From an uncultured Collinsella sp. (GTDB lineage: Bacteria > Actinomycetota > Coriobacteriia > Coriobacteriales > Coriobacteriaceae), in contig CALJDJ010000027.1 in assembly GCA_938023705.1 (NCBI GenBank), forward strand, positions 1 to 27,429: a DNA stretch of 27,429 nucleotides, written 5' to 3'. Position 1 is the first letter of the stretch. Every line of letters starts with the position of its first letter. Shown here piece by piece: positions 15,538-23,792 of this stretch. The notes beneath the pieces were generated by a model. It searched no databases and was not told the origin of the DNA. It saw only the letters and a list, made by a program, of their open reading frames with translations. Made by a program: the position numbers and the translations under genes.

Positions 15538-16435
15538 TGCAAAGAAACGTGGTGGATTGGGACGCGGACTCAATGCTTTGGTCTCAGAGGCTGAGTATGA
15601 GACCGGTGGTTCTGCTGCATCTGCTTCAAATGCCGCATCTGAAACAAAACTACCTATTGAGGATATCGTTCCCAACCCTAATCAACCGCGAATTCACTTT
15701 AATGAAACTGAACTTCGCGAGTTGAGCGAGTCAATCCAAGAACATGGCGTTTTGCAGCCGCTCTTGGTTCGCAAACATGGAAACGGCTATGAGATCATCG
15801 CTGGTGAGCGTCGTTACCAGGCGTCAAAGCTTGCTGGTCTTGAGGAACTGCCTGTCATCATTAAAGATGTTAATGATGAAGAGATGCTGGCTCTTGCTCT
15901 TATCGAAAATCTTCAGCGTTCTGATCTGAATCCCGTCGAAGAGGCTAAGGGCTATCGCCAGCTCATCGATGCTAGCGGTATGACCCAGGAGGCGTTGTCG
16001 AAGGCCGTAAGCAAGTCACGCTCTGCAATTACAAACTCGCTGCGCCTTCTCGATCTCCCCGAAGTAGTACAGCAGATGATTTTTGAGGGTAAACTTACTG
16101 CTGGTCACGCACGTGCGATTCTTGCAGTTCCCTATGAGGATGCTCGAATTCGACTTGCAGAGAAGGTTGTTGCGGAGGGCCTTTCCGTAAGAGCGACAGA
16201 AAATCTTGCTCCATTGTTTTCTGCCGGAGAGACGCCTAAGACTCCGAGGCCTGCAACGCCTCAGTCTTTTAAAAAGGCTGCGCGTGTACTTCGTCAGGTA
16301 TTTAATACCAACGTGCGCGTGAAGAGCTCGCGTGGAAAGAATAAGATTGAGATTGAGTTTAAAGACGAGGAAGAGCTCTCTCGTATTCTTGGTGAAATGA
16401 TTCAGTTTGATCAAGGAGGCCAAGATGAGGAATAA
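15530..16435 (+). CDS. parB: Chromosome partitioning protein ParB (Spo0J)
   Basis: CTPase clamp that loads at parS and organises the origin for segregation. The 301 residues contain the N-terminal CTP-binding fold with GERRYQA (92-98) and ENLQRSDLNPVEEA (126-139), the helix-turn-helix with MTQEALSKAVSKSRSAITNSL (about 151-171), AGHARAIL, and a C-terminal dimerisation domain (about 250-297). The N-terminal KKRGGLGRGLNAL is the usual ParA-stimulating peptide. GTG 15530 lies inside the end of parA, with AGAGGTG upstream, indicating coupled translation. Its target sites are the three parS copies upstream of parA. Confidence 0.98.
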   Translation: MPSAKKRGGLGRGLNALVSEAEYETGGSAASASNAASETKLPIEDIVPNPNQPRIHFNETELRELSESIQEHGVLQPLLVRKHGNGYEIIAGERRYQASKLAGLEELPVIIKDVNDEEMLALALIENLQRSDLNPVEEAKGYRQLIDASGMTQEALSKAVSKSRSAITNSLRLLDLPEVVQQMIFEGKLTAGHARAILAVPYEDARIRLAEKVVAEGLSVRATENLAPLFSAGETPKTPRPATPQSFKKAARVLRQVFNTNVRVKSSRGKNKIEIEFKDEEELSRILGEMIQFDQGGQDEE

Positions 16436-16679
16436 GATTTTAACTGCGATTGCATTGGTGATGACTGTCGCGGCTGGTGCCTTTGCTGGCTATAAGATCG
16501 CGACAGACGATGAACTTCGAGGTCGTTTGCTTCGTGGCGCGCAAGATATTGTCGATACTTCCAAGAAGAAAATGGATGTTATGACAGAAGATGTTGCCAT
16601 GCGCACTGCTCAGGTAACGAAAAATCCTAAGATTAATCAAGGTTGGGTTAGCAACCAATGGGAAAATGTAGGCTATTAG
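16425..16679 (+). CDS. Small single-pass membrane protein coupled to parB; unknown function
   Basis: I do not recognise a named family; the layout recalls YtxH-like proteins. The 84 residues have a basic start, a hydrophobic segment at about 4-24 (ILTAIALVMTVAAGAFAGYKIA, given here in part), and a charged soluble tail with TSKKKMDVMTEDVAMRTAQ that may be helical. ATG 16425 has AAGGAGG (about 16413-16419) upstream and overlaps the parB stop by 11 bases, so it is almost certainly translated with parB. That coupling suggests a role tied to ParABS, such as membrane tethering, but this is inference. A terminator follows. Confidence 0.8.
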   Translation: MRNKILTAIALVMTVAAGAFAGYKIATDDELRGRLLRGAQDIVDTSKKKMDVMTEDVAMRTAQVTKNPKINQGWVSNQWENVGY

Positions 16680-16687
16680 GTACCTAA
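16676..16687. repeat. 12-bp palindrome TTAGGTACCTAA, copy 2
   Basis: Second copy of the palindrome seen at 13172-13183, with the same following C. It overlaps the stop codon of the parB-linked membrane protein gene and precedes the terminator. Confidence 0.45.
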
Positions 16688-16708
16688 CAATTACCCTGCA
16701 TATTTTGA

Positions 16709-16750
16709 GGGGCCCTTGTCTGATTCATGAGACAAGGGTCCCTTATTTTG
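16709..16750 (+). terminator. Rho-independent terminator of the parAB operon
   Basis: A 13-bp stem with one G-T pair (16709-16721 with 16730-16742) closes an 8-base loop and leads into TTATTTTG. Its position 30 bases after the membrane protein stop fits the end of rsmG/parA/parB transcription. Confidence 0.88.
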
Positions 16751-16794
16751 TCCAAAAAAAATGGGAAAGCTAGCAGCGGTCCAAAATTGTGGTC

Positions 16795-16840
16795 AATAAA
16801 TGAAACGGCCACGGTTGCATATCCTGCAACAGGGGCCGTT
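16795..16840 (-). terminator. Probable terminator of rlmN
   Basis: On the minus strand, 38 bases past the rlmN stop, arms 16804-16819 and 16825-16840 pair over 14 of 16 positions and are followed by TTTCATTTATT. The tail is imperfect, but stem strength and position fit an intrinsic terminator. Confidence 0.7.
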
Positions 16841-16877
16841 CGATGTTTCACATGAAACGTTTTGGAGTGCGACTCCC

Positions 16878-17930
16878 CTATGCGTTCTTCTGAACTTTGA
16901 AGCGCTGCTTCAGCTGTCCGCAAGCGGCGTCAATATCGTTACCACGGGAGTTACGGATCGTGGTCTCGATGCCACGGGACTCAAGACGACGCTGAAGATC
17001 CTCAACCTTATGAATCGGCGACGGCTTGAGCGGGCTGCCCTCGATGTCGTTAAGCTGAATGAGGTTAACGTGGCACAGCGTTCCCTCGCAGAAGTCGCAG
17101 AGCGCCTGCATCTCGGGATTCGTATCGTTGACGCCTTCGATCATGGCATACTCATAGGTCGGGCGGCGGCCAGTCTTCTCGGTGTAGAGCTGAAGCGCTT
17201 CGTGAAGGCGAAGCAGCGTGTACTTCTTAACACCGGGCATGAGCTTATTGCGCGTCGACTGGATGGCGGAATGCAGGGAAACGGCAAGCGTGAATTGCTC
17301 GGGGATGTCGGCAAATTTGCGAATACCGGGAATAACGCCGCTGGTAGAGACGGTGAGGTGACGAGCGCCGATACCGATGCCGTCGGGGTCGTTGAGGATA
17401 CGCAGCGCCTTGAGAACCTCGTCGTAGTTGGCAAACGGCTCGCCCTGGCCCATGAAGACAACGCTCGTGGCGCGCTCGCCAAAGTCGTTGGATACATGAA
17501 GCACCTGGTCGACGATCTCTTGAGCGGTCAGAGAACGCTTGAGACCGTTGAGACCGGTAGCGCAAAAGGCACAGCCCATGCCACAGCCTGCCTGGGTGGA
17601 TACGCAGACGGAAAGCTTGTTGCGACGGGGCATACCGACGGTCTCGACGGAAATGCCGTCGTGGTACTCGAGCAGGTACTTGCGAGAGCCATCTTTGGAA
17701 ACCTGCTTGGTGAGTTCAGTCGGCGTGTCAAAGGCAAAAGCCTCTTTAAGCTGCTCGCGGAAAGCCTTGGGAAGGTTGGTCATGTCGTCAAACGAACAAA
17801 CGTTCTTCTCAAAGACCCATTCGATGAGCTGCTTTGCGCGGAAGGCGGGCTGGCCAAGTTCGGCCACGAGCTCGCGAATATCGTTTTGGCTCAAGTCGCG
17901 AATGTCCTGAGATTTAGTCCTGGGATTCAT
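16878..17930 (-). CDS. rlmN: Dual-specificity RNA methyltransferase RlmN
   Basis: Radical-SAM enzyme that methylates C2 of A2503 in 23S rRNA and A37 in some tRNAs; it affects ribosomal accuracy and sensitivity to peptidyl-transferase drugs. The 350 residues carry the iron-sulfur motif CGMGCAFC (Cys116, Cys120, Cys123), MGQGEP, and the mono-methylated-cysteine site near the end in DAACGQL (Cys337). The length is normal and RlmN rather than Cfr is favoured by context and overall pattern. ATG 17930 is preceded by AAAGG. It is transcribed against parAB and diverges from ddl. Confidence 0.96.
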   Translation of the reverse strand: MNPRTKSQDIRDLSQNDIRELVAELGQPAFRAKQLIEWVFEKNVCSFDDMTNLPKAFREQLKEAFAFDTPTELTKQVSKDGSRKYLLEYHDGISVETVGMPRRNKLSVCVSTQAGCGMGCAFCATGLNGLKRSLTAQEIVDQVLHVSNDFGERATSVVFMGQGEPFANYDEVLKALRILNDPDGIGIGARHLTVSTSGVIPGIRKFADIPEQFTLAVSLHSAIQSTRNKLMPGVKKYTLLRLHEALQLYTEKTGRRPTYEYAMIEGVNDTNPEMQALCDFCEGTLCHVNLIQLNDIEGSPLKPSPIHKVEDLQRRLESRGIETTIRNSRGNDIDAACGQLKQRFKVQKNA

Positions 17931-17945
17931 GGAAGCCTTTCGATT

Positions 17946-17975
17946 TTGGGGAAACGTAGAGGGTATCGCTACAAT
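17946..17975 (+). promoter_or_regulatory. Possible ddl promoter
   Basis: TACAAT (17970-17975) is a good -10, 40 bases before the ddl start. The matching -35, TTGGGG (17946-17951) at 18 bases, is weak. On the minus strand TATAAT (17994-17999) could serve rlmN but also lacks a clear -35. Confidence 0.35.
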
Positions 17976-18015
17976 ATGGTATCAGCTGCAGAAATTATAG
18001 AGGAGGAGTCTGCCC

Positions 18016-18981
18016 ATGCCGGGTAAAAGCCTAGAGAACATGCACGTAGCGGTCTTGGCGGGCGGTCATTCCGCCGAGCGCGAGATCTCGCTCGATTCGG
18101 GAAAGAACGTTGTGGTGGCACTGAAGGAAGCCGGCTACACCTCGGTGGAGCTGCTTGACACGGCCGCTGATGACTTTATGGTAACCATGGCGACCGGCGG
18201 ATTCGATGTGGCATTTATCGCCATGCACGGCGCCGGCGGTGAGGATGGCGCCATGCAGGGCGCCATGGAGACCCTGGGTATTCCCTACACGGCCTCGGGC
18301 GTGCTTGCCAGCGCCTGCGGTGCCGACAAGGAGGTCTCTAAGCTCCTGTACGCCAAGGCGGGCATTCCCATTGCCCCCGGCCTTGCGCTCGAGGTGGGCG
18401 ATGAAGTCGATATCGATCATATCGTCGAGGTTTGTGGCGAGCGCTGCTTTGTGAAGCCGGCCGTCAACGGTTCCAGCTATGGCATTTCCCTGGTCCATGA
18501 GCCCTCCGAGCTGCCCGCGGCAATCGCCAAGGCGTTTGAGTACGGCGACAAAGTGCTGGTCGAGAAGTGCATCGAGGGTACCGAGATCACCGTTGGCGTA
18601 TACGGCGAGGATGACGTGCGCGCCCTGCCGATTGTCGAGATCCGTAAGCCCGAGGACTGCGAGTTCTACGATCTGGACGTGAAATATGTCGACCCTACGG
18701 ACATCCATCGCATTCCGGCGCAGATTTCACCCGAGAACTATGCTTGTGCCCAGGAACTTGCCTGTGCCGCTCACAAGGCCCTCGGTTGCCTGGGCATCTC
18801 GCGCAGCGATTTTATCGTGAGCGAGGACGGCCCCGTTATCCTCGAGACCAATACCATTCCCGGCATGACCGATACGTCGCTGTATCCGGATGAGATCCGC
18901 CACACCGACGACATGACGTTCCCGCAGGTCTGTGACAGCCTGATCCGTATGGGTCTTCGTCGAGCGGGCATTGCATGCTAA
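18016..18981 (+). CDS. ddl: D-alanine--D-alanine ligase
   Basis: ATP-grasp enzyme that joins two D-Ala molecules for peptidoglycan precursors; cytoplasmic. The 321 residues show GGHSAEREISL (Glu21), HGAGGEDG, the Ser loop NGSSYGIS, EKCIEGTEITVGV, and LETNTIPGMTDTSLYP. Tyr218 in EFYDLDVKY matches the residue typical of D-Ala-D-Ala ligases, in contrast to the D-lactate-forming VanA type, so no vancomycin-resistant precursor is suggested. ATG 18016 is preceded by GAGGAGGAG. The stop overlaps the start of the next gene by seven bases. Confidence 0.96.
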   Translation: MPGKSLENMHVAVLAGGHSAEREISLDSGKNVVVALKEAGYTSVELLDTAADDFMVTMATGGFDVAFIAMHGAGGEDGAMQGAMETLGIPYTASGVLASACGADKEVSKLLYAKAGIPIAPGLALEVGDEVDIDHIVEVCGERCFVKPAVNGSSYGISLVHEPSELPAAIAKAFEYGDKVLVEKCIEGTEITVGVYGEDDVRALPIVEIRKPEDCEFYDLDVKYVDPTDIHRIPAQISPENYACAQELACAAHKALGCLGISRSDFIVSEDGPVILETNTIPGMTDTSLYPDEIRHTDDMTFPQVCDSLIRMGLRRAGIAC

Positions 18982-21869
18982 TCGAGGACGCGGTTTCGTC
19001 AGGAACGCCGCAGTTTGTCATCGACTCCTATGCCACGCTTGCCGAACGCGCCAAAACGCAGTCCTTCGGCCTTATCGAGGAAGATGTGATTGTCCTCGAT
19101 ACCGAGACCACGGGTCTTTCGGTGCAGGACAATGAGCTGATCGAGATCTCGGCGGCCCGTCTTTCGGGCCGCGAGGTCGTCGACCGCTTCGATACCTTCG
19201 TGCATCCCAAGCAGCTGATTCCCGCCGAGATTACCGAGCTCACGAGCATTACAAATGCCGATGTGGCAGATGCCCCGTCGGCCGTTGAGGCCGTCGCCGA
19301 TCTCGCCGATTTTGTCGGTGGTTGCCCGGTGATCGCACATAGCGCCACGTTCGACCGCTCGTTTATCGAGTCGGTCAAAGGCGGCGTCAACGTGAGCGAT
19401 ATTTGGATCGATTCGCTGGCGCTGTCGCGCATCGCGCTTCCGCGCCTGGCCTCGCACAAGCTGTCTTTTATGGCCGATCTGTTTGGCTGTGACTCGGTAT
19501 CACACCGTGCCAATGCCGACGTCGACGCTCTGTGTGGCGTATGGCGCGTGTTGCTCGTGGCGCTCACCGACTTGCCCCAGGGCCTCATGGCGCGCCTAGC
19601 CGACATGCACTCGGATGTGCCTTGGTCCTATCGTCCTATCTTCTCATTCTTGGCAGGGCAGAACCCTGGTTCTATCTTCTCTCTCAGCGCCGCTCGTGCT
19701 GACGTTCTCAAGGCCGATCGCGCCGACGATCGGGTGGACGCCGACGAACTGCCGGTCCTCAAGATGCCGAGTCGTGAGGAGATTGAGGCAGACTATGCGC
19801 CAGGTGGCCTGGTCAATCGCATGTATCCCACCTACGAGCCGCGTGATGAGCAGATCGCGATGGCGCTCGAGGTCCGCGATGCGCTGGTCACGGGCACTCA
19901 TCGTGTAATTGAGGCGGGCACGGGCGTTGGCAAATCGATGGCCTATCTGGTGCCTTTTGCCGAGGCAGCACGCCGTAACAACATCACGGTTGGTATTGCG
20001 ACCAAATCGAACAATCTTGCCGACCAGCTCATGTACCATGAGCTGCCAAAACTTGCCGAGCAACTGGACGGTGGTCTGTCATTTTGCGCTCTCAAGGGGT
20101 ATGACCACTATCCGTGCCTGCGCAAGCTCGAGCGCATGAGCCGAGGCCAGGTCGAGATTACCACCAAGCGCGATCCGGCGGACACGCTCACGGCGGTCGC
20201 GGTCATTATGGCGTACGTCTGCCAATCAGCCGATGGCGACCTCGACTCGCTCGGCATTCGGTGGCGCAGCGTCAACCGCCCCGACTTTACGACGGCCTCG
20301 CGCGAGTGTGCCCGTCGCCTCTGCCCGTTTTTCCCTGATAAATGTTTGGTCCACGGTGCTCGCCGTCGTGCGGCGCATGCCGATGTGGTGGTCACCAACC
20401 ATTCCCTGCTGTTCCGCAATGTCGCGGCTGAGGGCAGGATTTTACCCCCGATTCGTCATTGGGTAATCGACGAGGCCCATTCCATCGAGCGCGAGGCGCG
20501 CCGCCAGTGGGCGCGCGTGGTGTCGGCGGACGAATCACGCGTTCTGTTTGAGCGCCTGGGTGGCTCGAGCACCGGCGCGCTAAGCCAGGTTTCCCGTGAT
20601 TTGGCAACCTCCGAGGGCTCTACGCTCTATTTGGGCCTTACTGCCAAGGCGACGTCGACGGTTGCGCGCGCGAGCATGGCAATCGCCGACGTGTTCGATG
20701 GCGTTCGCGAGCTCGGCCGCCGTGCCCGTGGGGGTTATGACAATGCCAATCTATGGATTGGCCCCGAGTTGCGCGAATCTGACGACTGGCATGATTTCTT
20801 ACAGTCGGCCTACACAGCCATCGACGCATTGGAACAAGCTGACAAAAGCGTCGAGGCGCTGGTGCAAGCCGTCGCCGCCGACAAGCCCGAGGTTGTTGTC
20901 GACCTGGGTGATATCTCGCGCCGCCTGCACGAGCTGGTCGAGAACCTCAAACTCATCATTGATGGCACCGATGAACACTACGTATATTCGCTGCAGGTCA
21001 ATCGCAGGTTGCGTGCCGGCGGAGAGTCAGTGACCGCAGAGCGCATCGACATTGGCGAGGCCTTGGCAACCGAGTGGCTGCCCGAGGTTCACACGGCTAT
21101 CTTTGCCTCGGCAACCATGACGGTGTCCAAAAGCTTTGAGCACTTCAACCATGCTGTCGGCCTCGATCGCATCGGTGCTTCAACATCCTCATCGCTGCAC
21201 TTGGACTCGAGCTACGACTTCGATTCGAACATGGCTGTAGTCGTTGCGGGCGATATCCCCGATCCGCGCGATCGTGAGAGCTATCTTACGGCGCTCGAGC
21301 GCGTGCTGGTCGACGCCCATCTTGCCATGGGCGGATCGGTGCTCACGTTGTTCACCAATCGGCGCGACATGGAAGACCTGTACGCCCGCGTTGAGCCCAA
21401 GATGGCCCGTGCGGGTCTGGAGCTCAACTGCCAGCAGCGCAACTCATCTCCTCGTCGCCTGCGCGACCGGTTTATCAACGAGCCGACCTCGTCGCTTTTT
21501 GCGCTTAAGGCCTTCTGGGAGGGGTTTGACGCCAGCGGCGAGACGCTGCGTTGCGTCATCATTCCCAAGCTGCCGTTCTCGAGCCCCACGGACCCGCTCT
21601 CGTGCGAGCGCAACCTGCGCGAAGACCGCGCTTGGGCGCGCTATTCGCTGCCCGAGGCGGTGCTCGAGGTTAAGCAGGCGGCCGGCCGCCTTATCCGCTC
21701 GTCGACCGATTGCGGCGTGCTGATTCTGGCCGACCCGCGCCTGGTGACGAAGGGCTACGGGAAGAAGTTCTTAACGTCGCTGCCCACGAGCTCCTACCAG
21801 CGCATCGAATCGGCGCAGATCGGGCACTATCTGCAACTGTGGCGCGCACGTCACGAGCGGCGGCGCTAA
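18975..21869 (+). CDS. dinG: DnaQ-like exonuclease fused to DinG-family (XPD-like) helicase
   Basis: A 964-residue fusion. Residues about 36-195 are a DEDDh 3'-5' exonuclease: DTE (42-44), AHSATFD (Asp127) and HRANAD (His177, Asp182). Residues from about 285 form a superfamily-2 helicase: Walker A GTGVGKS (315-321), DEAH (499-502) and late motifs such as AAGRLIRSSTD. Cys381, Cys445, Cys450 and Cys457 have spacing suited to the iron-sulfur cluster of DinG/XPD. Both halves look intact, whereas some Firmicute DinG proteins have lost helicase activity. DinG-type enzymes unwind structured or RNA-containing DNA and help forks. ATG 18975 overlaps ddl; the stop overlaps the stop of the convergent WYL gene by four bases. 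Confidence 0.92.
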   Translation: MLIEDAVSSGTPQFVIDSYATLAERAKTQSFGLIEEDVIVLDTETTGLSVQDNELIEISAARLSGREVVDRFDTFVHPKQLIPAEITELTSITNADVADAPSAVEAVADLADFVGGCPVIAHSATFDRSFIESVKGGVNVSDIWIDSLALSRIALPRLASHKLSFMADLFGCDSVSHRANADVDALCGVWRVLLVALTDLPQGLMARLADMHSDVPWSYRPIFSFLAGQNPGSIFSLSAARADVLKADRADDRVDADELPVLKMPSREEIEADYAPGGLVNRMYPTYEPRDEQIAMALEVRDALVTGTHRVIEAGTGVGKSMAYLVPFAEAARRNNITVGIATKSNNLADQLMYHELPKLAEQLDGGLSFCALKGYDHYPCLRKLERMSRGQVEITTKRDPADTLTAVAVIMAYVCQSADGDLDSLGIRWRSVNRPDFTTASRECARRLCPFFPDKCLVHGARRRAAHADVVVTNHSLLFRNVAAEGRILPPIRHWVIDEAHSIEREARRQWARVVSADESRVLFERLGGSSTGALSQVSRDLATSEGSTLYLGLTAKATSTVARASMAIADVFDGVRELGRRARGGYDNANLWIGPELRESDDWHDFLQSAYTAIDALEQADKSVEALVQAVAADKPEVVVDLGDISRRLHELVENLKLIIDGTDEHYVYSLQVNRRLRAGGESVTAERIDIGEALATEWLPEVHTAIFASATMTVSKSFEHFNHAVGLDRIGASTSSSLHLDSSYDFDSNMAVVVAGDIPDPRDRESYLTALERVLVDAHLAMGGSVLTLFTNRRDMEDLYARVEPKMARAGLELNCQQRNSSPRRLRDRFINEPTSSLFALKAFWEGFDASGETLRCVIIPKLPFSSPTDPLSCERNLREDRAWARYSLPEAVLEVKQAAGRLIRSSTDCGVLILADPRLVTKGYGKKFLTSLPTSSYQRIESAQIGHYLQLWRARHERRR

Positions 21870-22789
21870 AGCGGACAGACGAGGGTTTTTGCCATATCGC
21901 ACAGACGCTTTGACAGGGCGGGGTCATCCAAGATGCGGATGGCTCCGCCCGCTGCGATTATCTGGCTCAGTAGCCAACGCTCGGAGCCGTAATGCACGGT
22001 TACCGTTGCCGTGTCTGCCCCGCCGCGCTCGATGAGGGTGATGCCGGCCCAGTCCAGATGCTCCGCCATATCGAATGGCATCAGGAGCTTTGCGCTACGC
22101 TGCGTCCGGGCAAGGGAATCGTGGAGGGATGCGACGTCCGGTGCGTGAGGCACGACGGAGTCTTCCGTCAAGGTGAGTCCCTCGATTTTATCCATGCGAT
22201 AGGTGCGCTGCTCATCGACCGCGATGTCCCAGGCAATTAGGTATGTTTGGTCGCCGTTTACCGTAATGCGCAAGGGGTCGACCAGACGCTCGCGTGGCCG
22301 CGCATCGTCCATCGAGCGATACGAGATGCGGCAGCGAACGCCGTCCTGAATGGCGCAGCTCAGCTGCTGCCAGTGCGACCCGTGGTTGACGGTGTCAAAG
22401 ACGCGCTGGTTATAGCCGAGCTCTTCGGGCAGAAGAGCATGTCGAATCCGAGCCGCCGCCTGGGGCTCGATCCCCAACGATTCAAGTTCATGGTTGAGCA
22501 CAGCGCCTTCGGCGGCACTCAGGCGCAGCGGTAGCACACGCCCGGCGTCACCGGTGAGGACCACACGCTCGCCGCGGCATTCGCAGATGATGCGCGCGCC
22601 CGATTCTCGGTCCGCGAGCGTCGAGACGATCTCGAGAATCTCGTCGAGCGACACCCCCGTGATGTCAAAGCGGCTGCAAATCTCGGTTCGTGTCATGCCG
22701 TTCTCGCCGGCGGCGTAGAGGGCCTCCATGATGTCGATGGCGCGCGAGAGTCTCTGCTCGCTGGTGAGTTTACGCACGGGCATGCTCAT
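21866..22789 (-). CDS. WYL-domain transcriptional regulator (second of a pair)
   Basis: The 307 residues begin with a helix-turn-helix region (about 5-65, RAIDIMEALYAAGENGMTRTEICSRFDI) and carry a WYL domain at about 135-210 (CRISYRSMDD, then TYLIAWDIAVDEQRTYRMDKIEGL). WYL domains sense nucleic acid or small ligands; paired WYL regulators include PafB and PafC, which activate a LexA-independent DNA-damage response in mycobacteria. I choose ATG 22789, with AAGGACGG just upstream, over an in-frame TTG at 22804 that would overlap it. The start lies inside the end of the upstream WYL gene (20-base overlap), so the two are translated together and may form a heterodimer. Confidence 0.88.
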   Translation of the reverse strand: MSMPVRKLTSEQRLSRAIDIMEALYAAGENGMTRTEICSRFDITGVSLDEILEIVSTLADRESGARIICECRGERVVLTGDAGRVLPLRLSAAEGAVLNHELESLGIEPQAAARIRHALLPEELGYNQRVFDTVNHGSHWQQLSCAIQDGVRCRISYRSMDDARPRERLVDPLRITVNGDQTYLIAWDIAVDEQRTYRMDKIEGLTLTEDSVVPHAPDVASLHDSLARTQRSAKLLMPFDMAEHLDWAGITLIERGGADTATVTVHYGSERWLLSQIIAAGGAIRILDDPALSKRLCDMAKTLVCPL

Positions 22790-23792
22790 GCACCGTCCTT
22801 TCAATGAGGTGGTTCCACGCCTGCTTGAGCGATTTGGGGGCCATGGGCCTCATGCCGTCCGTGGCGTGGGCCATGCAAAATGAGGCGGCGGCTTCAAGGT
22901 CACGCACGTCAACGGTCCAGGTCCATCCCGCATCGGTGTGTGCGAGCTCACCTCGCCCGCGCGTGAGGCCGTTGATCATATCGATCTGCGTCTGAGGGGC
23001 GAACGAGAACGTGGCTGCAACGGGCGGTCGGTCGGCAAAATCGAATTCAAAGAACAGGTAGTCGTTGAGATTGAAGTCTGCAGGGATGGCGTAGGCCTTC
23101 GAAGGACGCCAAGCGCGAACGATACGGTCGCAGCGGAATGTCCTGATGTCGTCGGTGGCATTGTCGAGGCCGCAGAAGTACGCAACGCCCTCGCGCTCGA
23201 ACATGCCGTAGACGCAGACGGTACGCTCTTTCTGCTCACCGCGTCCGTTCTGATATAAAAATCGCAGCGCGCATCGCTCGGCAAAGGCGCTCCATACCGC
23301 ATCGACGGTGGGAGAGCGGCGGATCGGTGCTTCGTCCGCCGTCGTCCTGCCGGTGAGGTAGGCAATCTTGGAACGAATATCGGCAAGCGGCGCGGCAAAA
23401 GTGGATGAGCCGGCCGCTATTGTCTGGTCGATAGCGTTGAGCAGGATATCGGCGTCGTCTGCGGTGATGAGGCCGCCTGCCGCAAACGTGTGCTCGCGGT
23501 CGATTGTCCATGAGCTTTCCTCGGTCTCCTGCGCGCCGGCGGGGCGAACCTCCTTGATTAAGATGCCGCGTTCGAGCAGTTTGTCACGATCGCGCCGAAA
23601 CTTGCGCTTATCCGAGTCGATATTGCCCGAGCCATATCCCAGGTCAGAATCCAAGACGATCTGCTCGGTCGTCAGCGGTTCGGGGGAGCTGTTGAGCACA
23701 AAGAAAAGATTGAGGATGCGCTGAGCCGTTTTATCGAAACTGGGCTCCGAATTCCCCTTTTTAATTGTCGCGGTCGCGTCGCTTGCCGTCAT
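22770..23792 (-). CDS. WYL-domain transcriptional regulator (first of a pair)
   Basis: The 340 residues hold an N-terminal winged-helix DNA-binding region (about 20-90, KTAQRILNLFFVLNSSPEPLTTEQIV and a charged KRKFRRDRDKLLERG), then a WYL domain at about 170-235 (LRFLYQNGRGEQKERTV, then VAYFCGLDNATDDIRTFRCDRI) and a WYL C-terminal extension. ATG 23792 follows CGAGGA. Together with the overlapping second gene it resembles the pafB-pafC layout. The nearby DnaQ-DinG gene makes a DNA-damage role attractive, but the two units are convergent, so this is only suggestive. Confidence 0.88.
   Translation of the reverse strand: MTASDATATIKKGNSEPSFDKTAQRILNLFFVLNSSPEPLTTEQIVLDSDLGYGSGNIDSDKRKFRRDRDKLLERGILIKEVRPAGAQETEESSWTIDREHTFAAGGLITADDADILLNAIDQTIAAGSSTFAAPLADIRSKIAYLTGRTTADEAPIRRSPTVDAVWSAFAERCALRFLYQNGRGEQKERTVCVYGMFEREGVAYFCGLDNATDDIRTFRCDRIVRAWRPSKAYAIPADFNLNDYLFFEFDFADRPPVAATFSFAPQTQIDMINGLTRGRGELAHTDAGWTWTVDVRDLEAAASFCMAHATDGMRPMAPKSLKQAWNHLIERTVHEHARA

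Noticed and set aside
16800..18026. Plus-strand frame antisense to rlmN
   Set aside because: rlmN shows a full radical-SAM motif set on the minus strand; the antisense product has no family features.
18016..18981. Van-type D-Ala-D-Lac ligase
   Set aside because: Tyr218 in EFYDLDVKY and the cell-wall ligase motifs fit an ordinary D-Ala-D-Ala ligase; no vanH or vanX neighbours.
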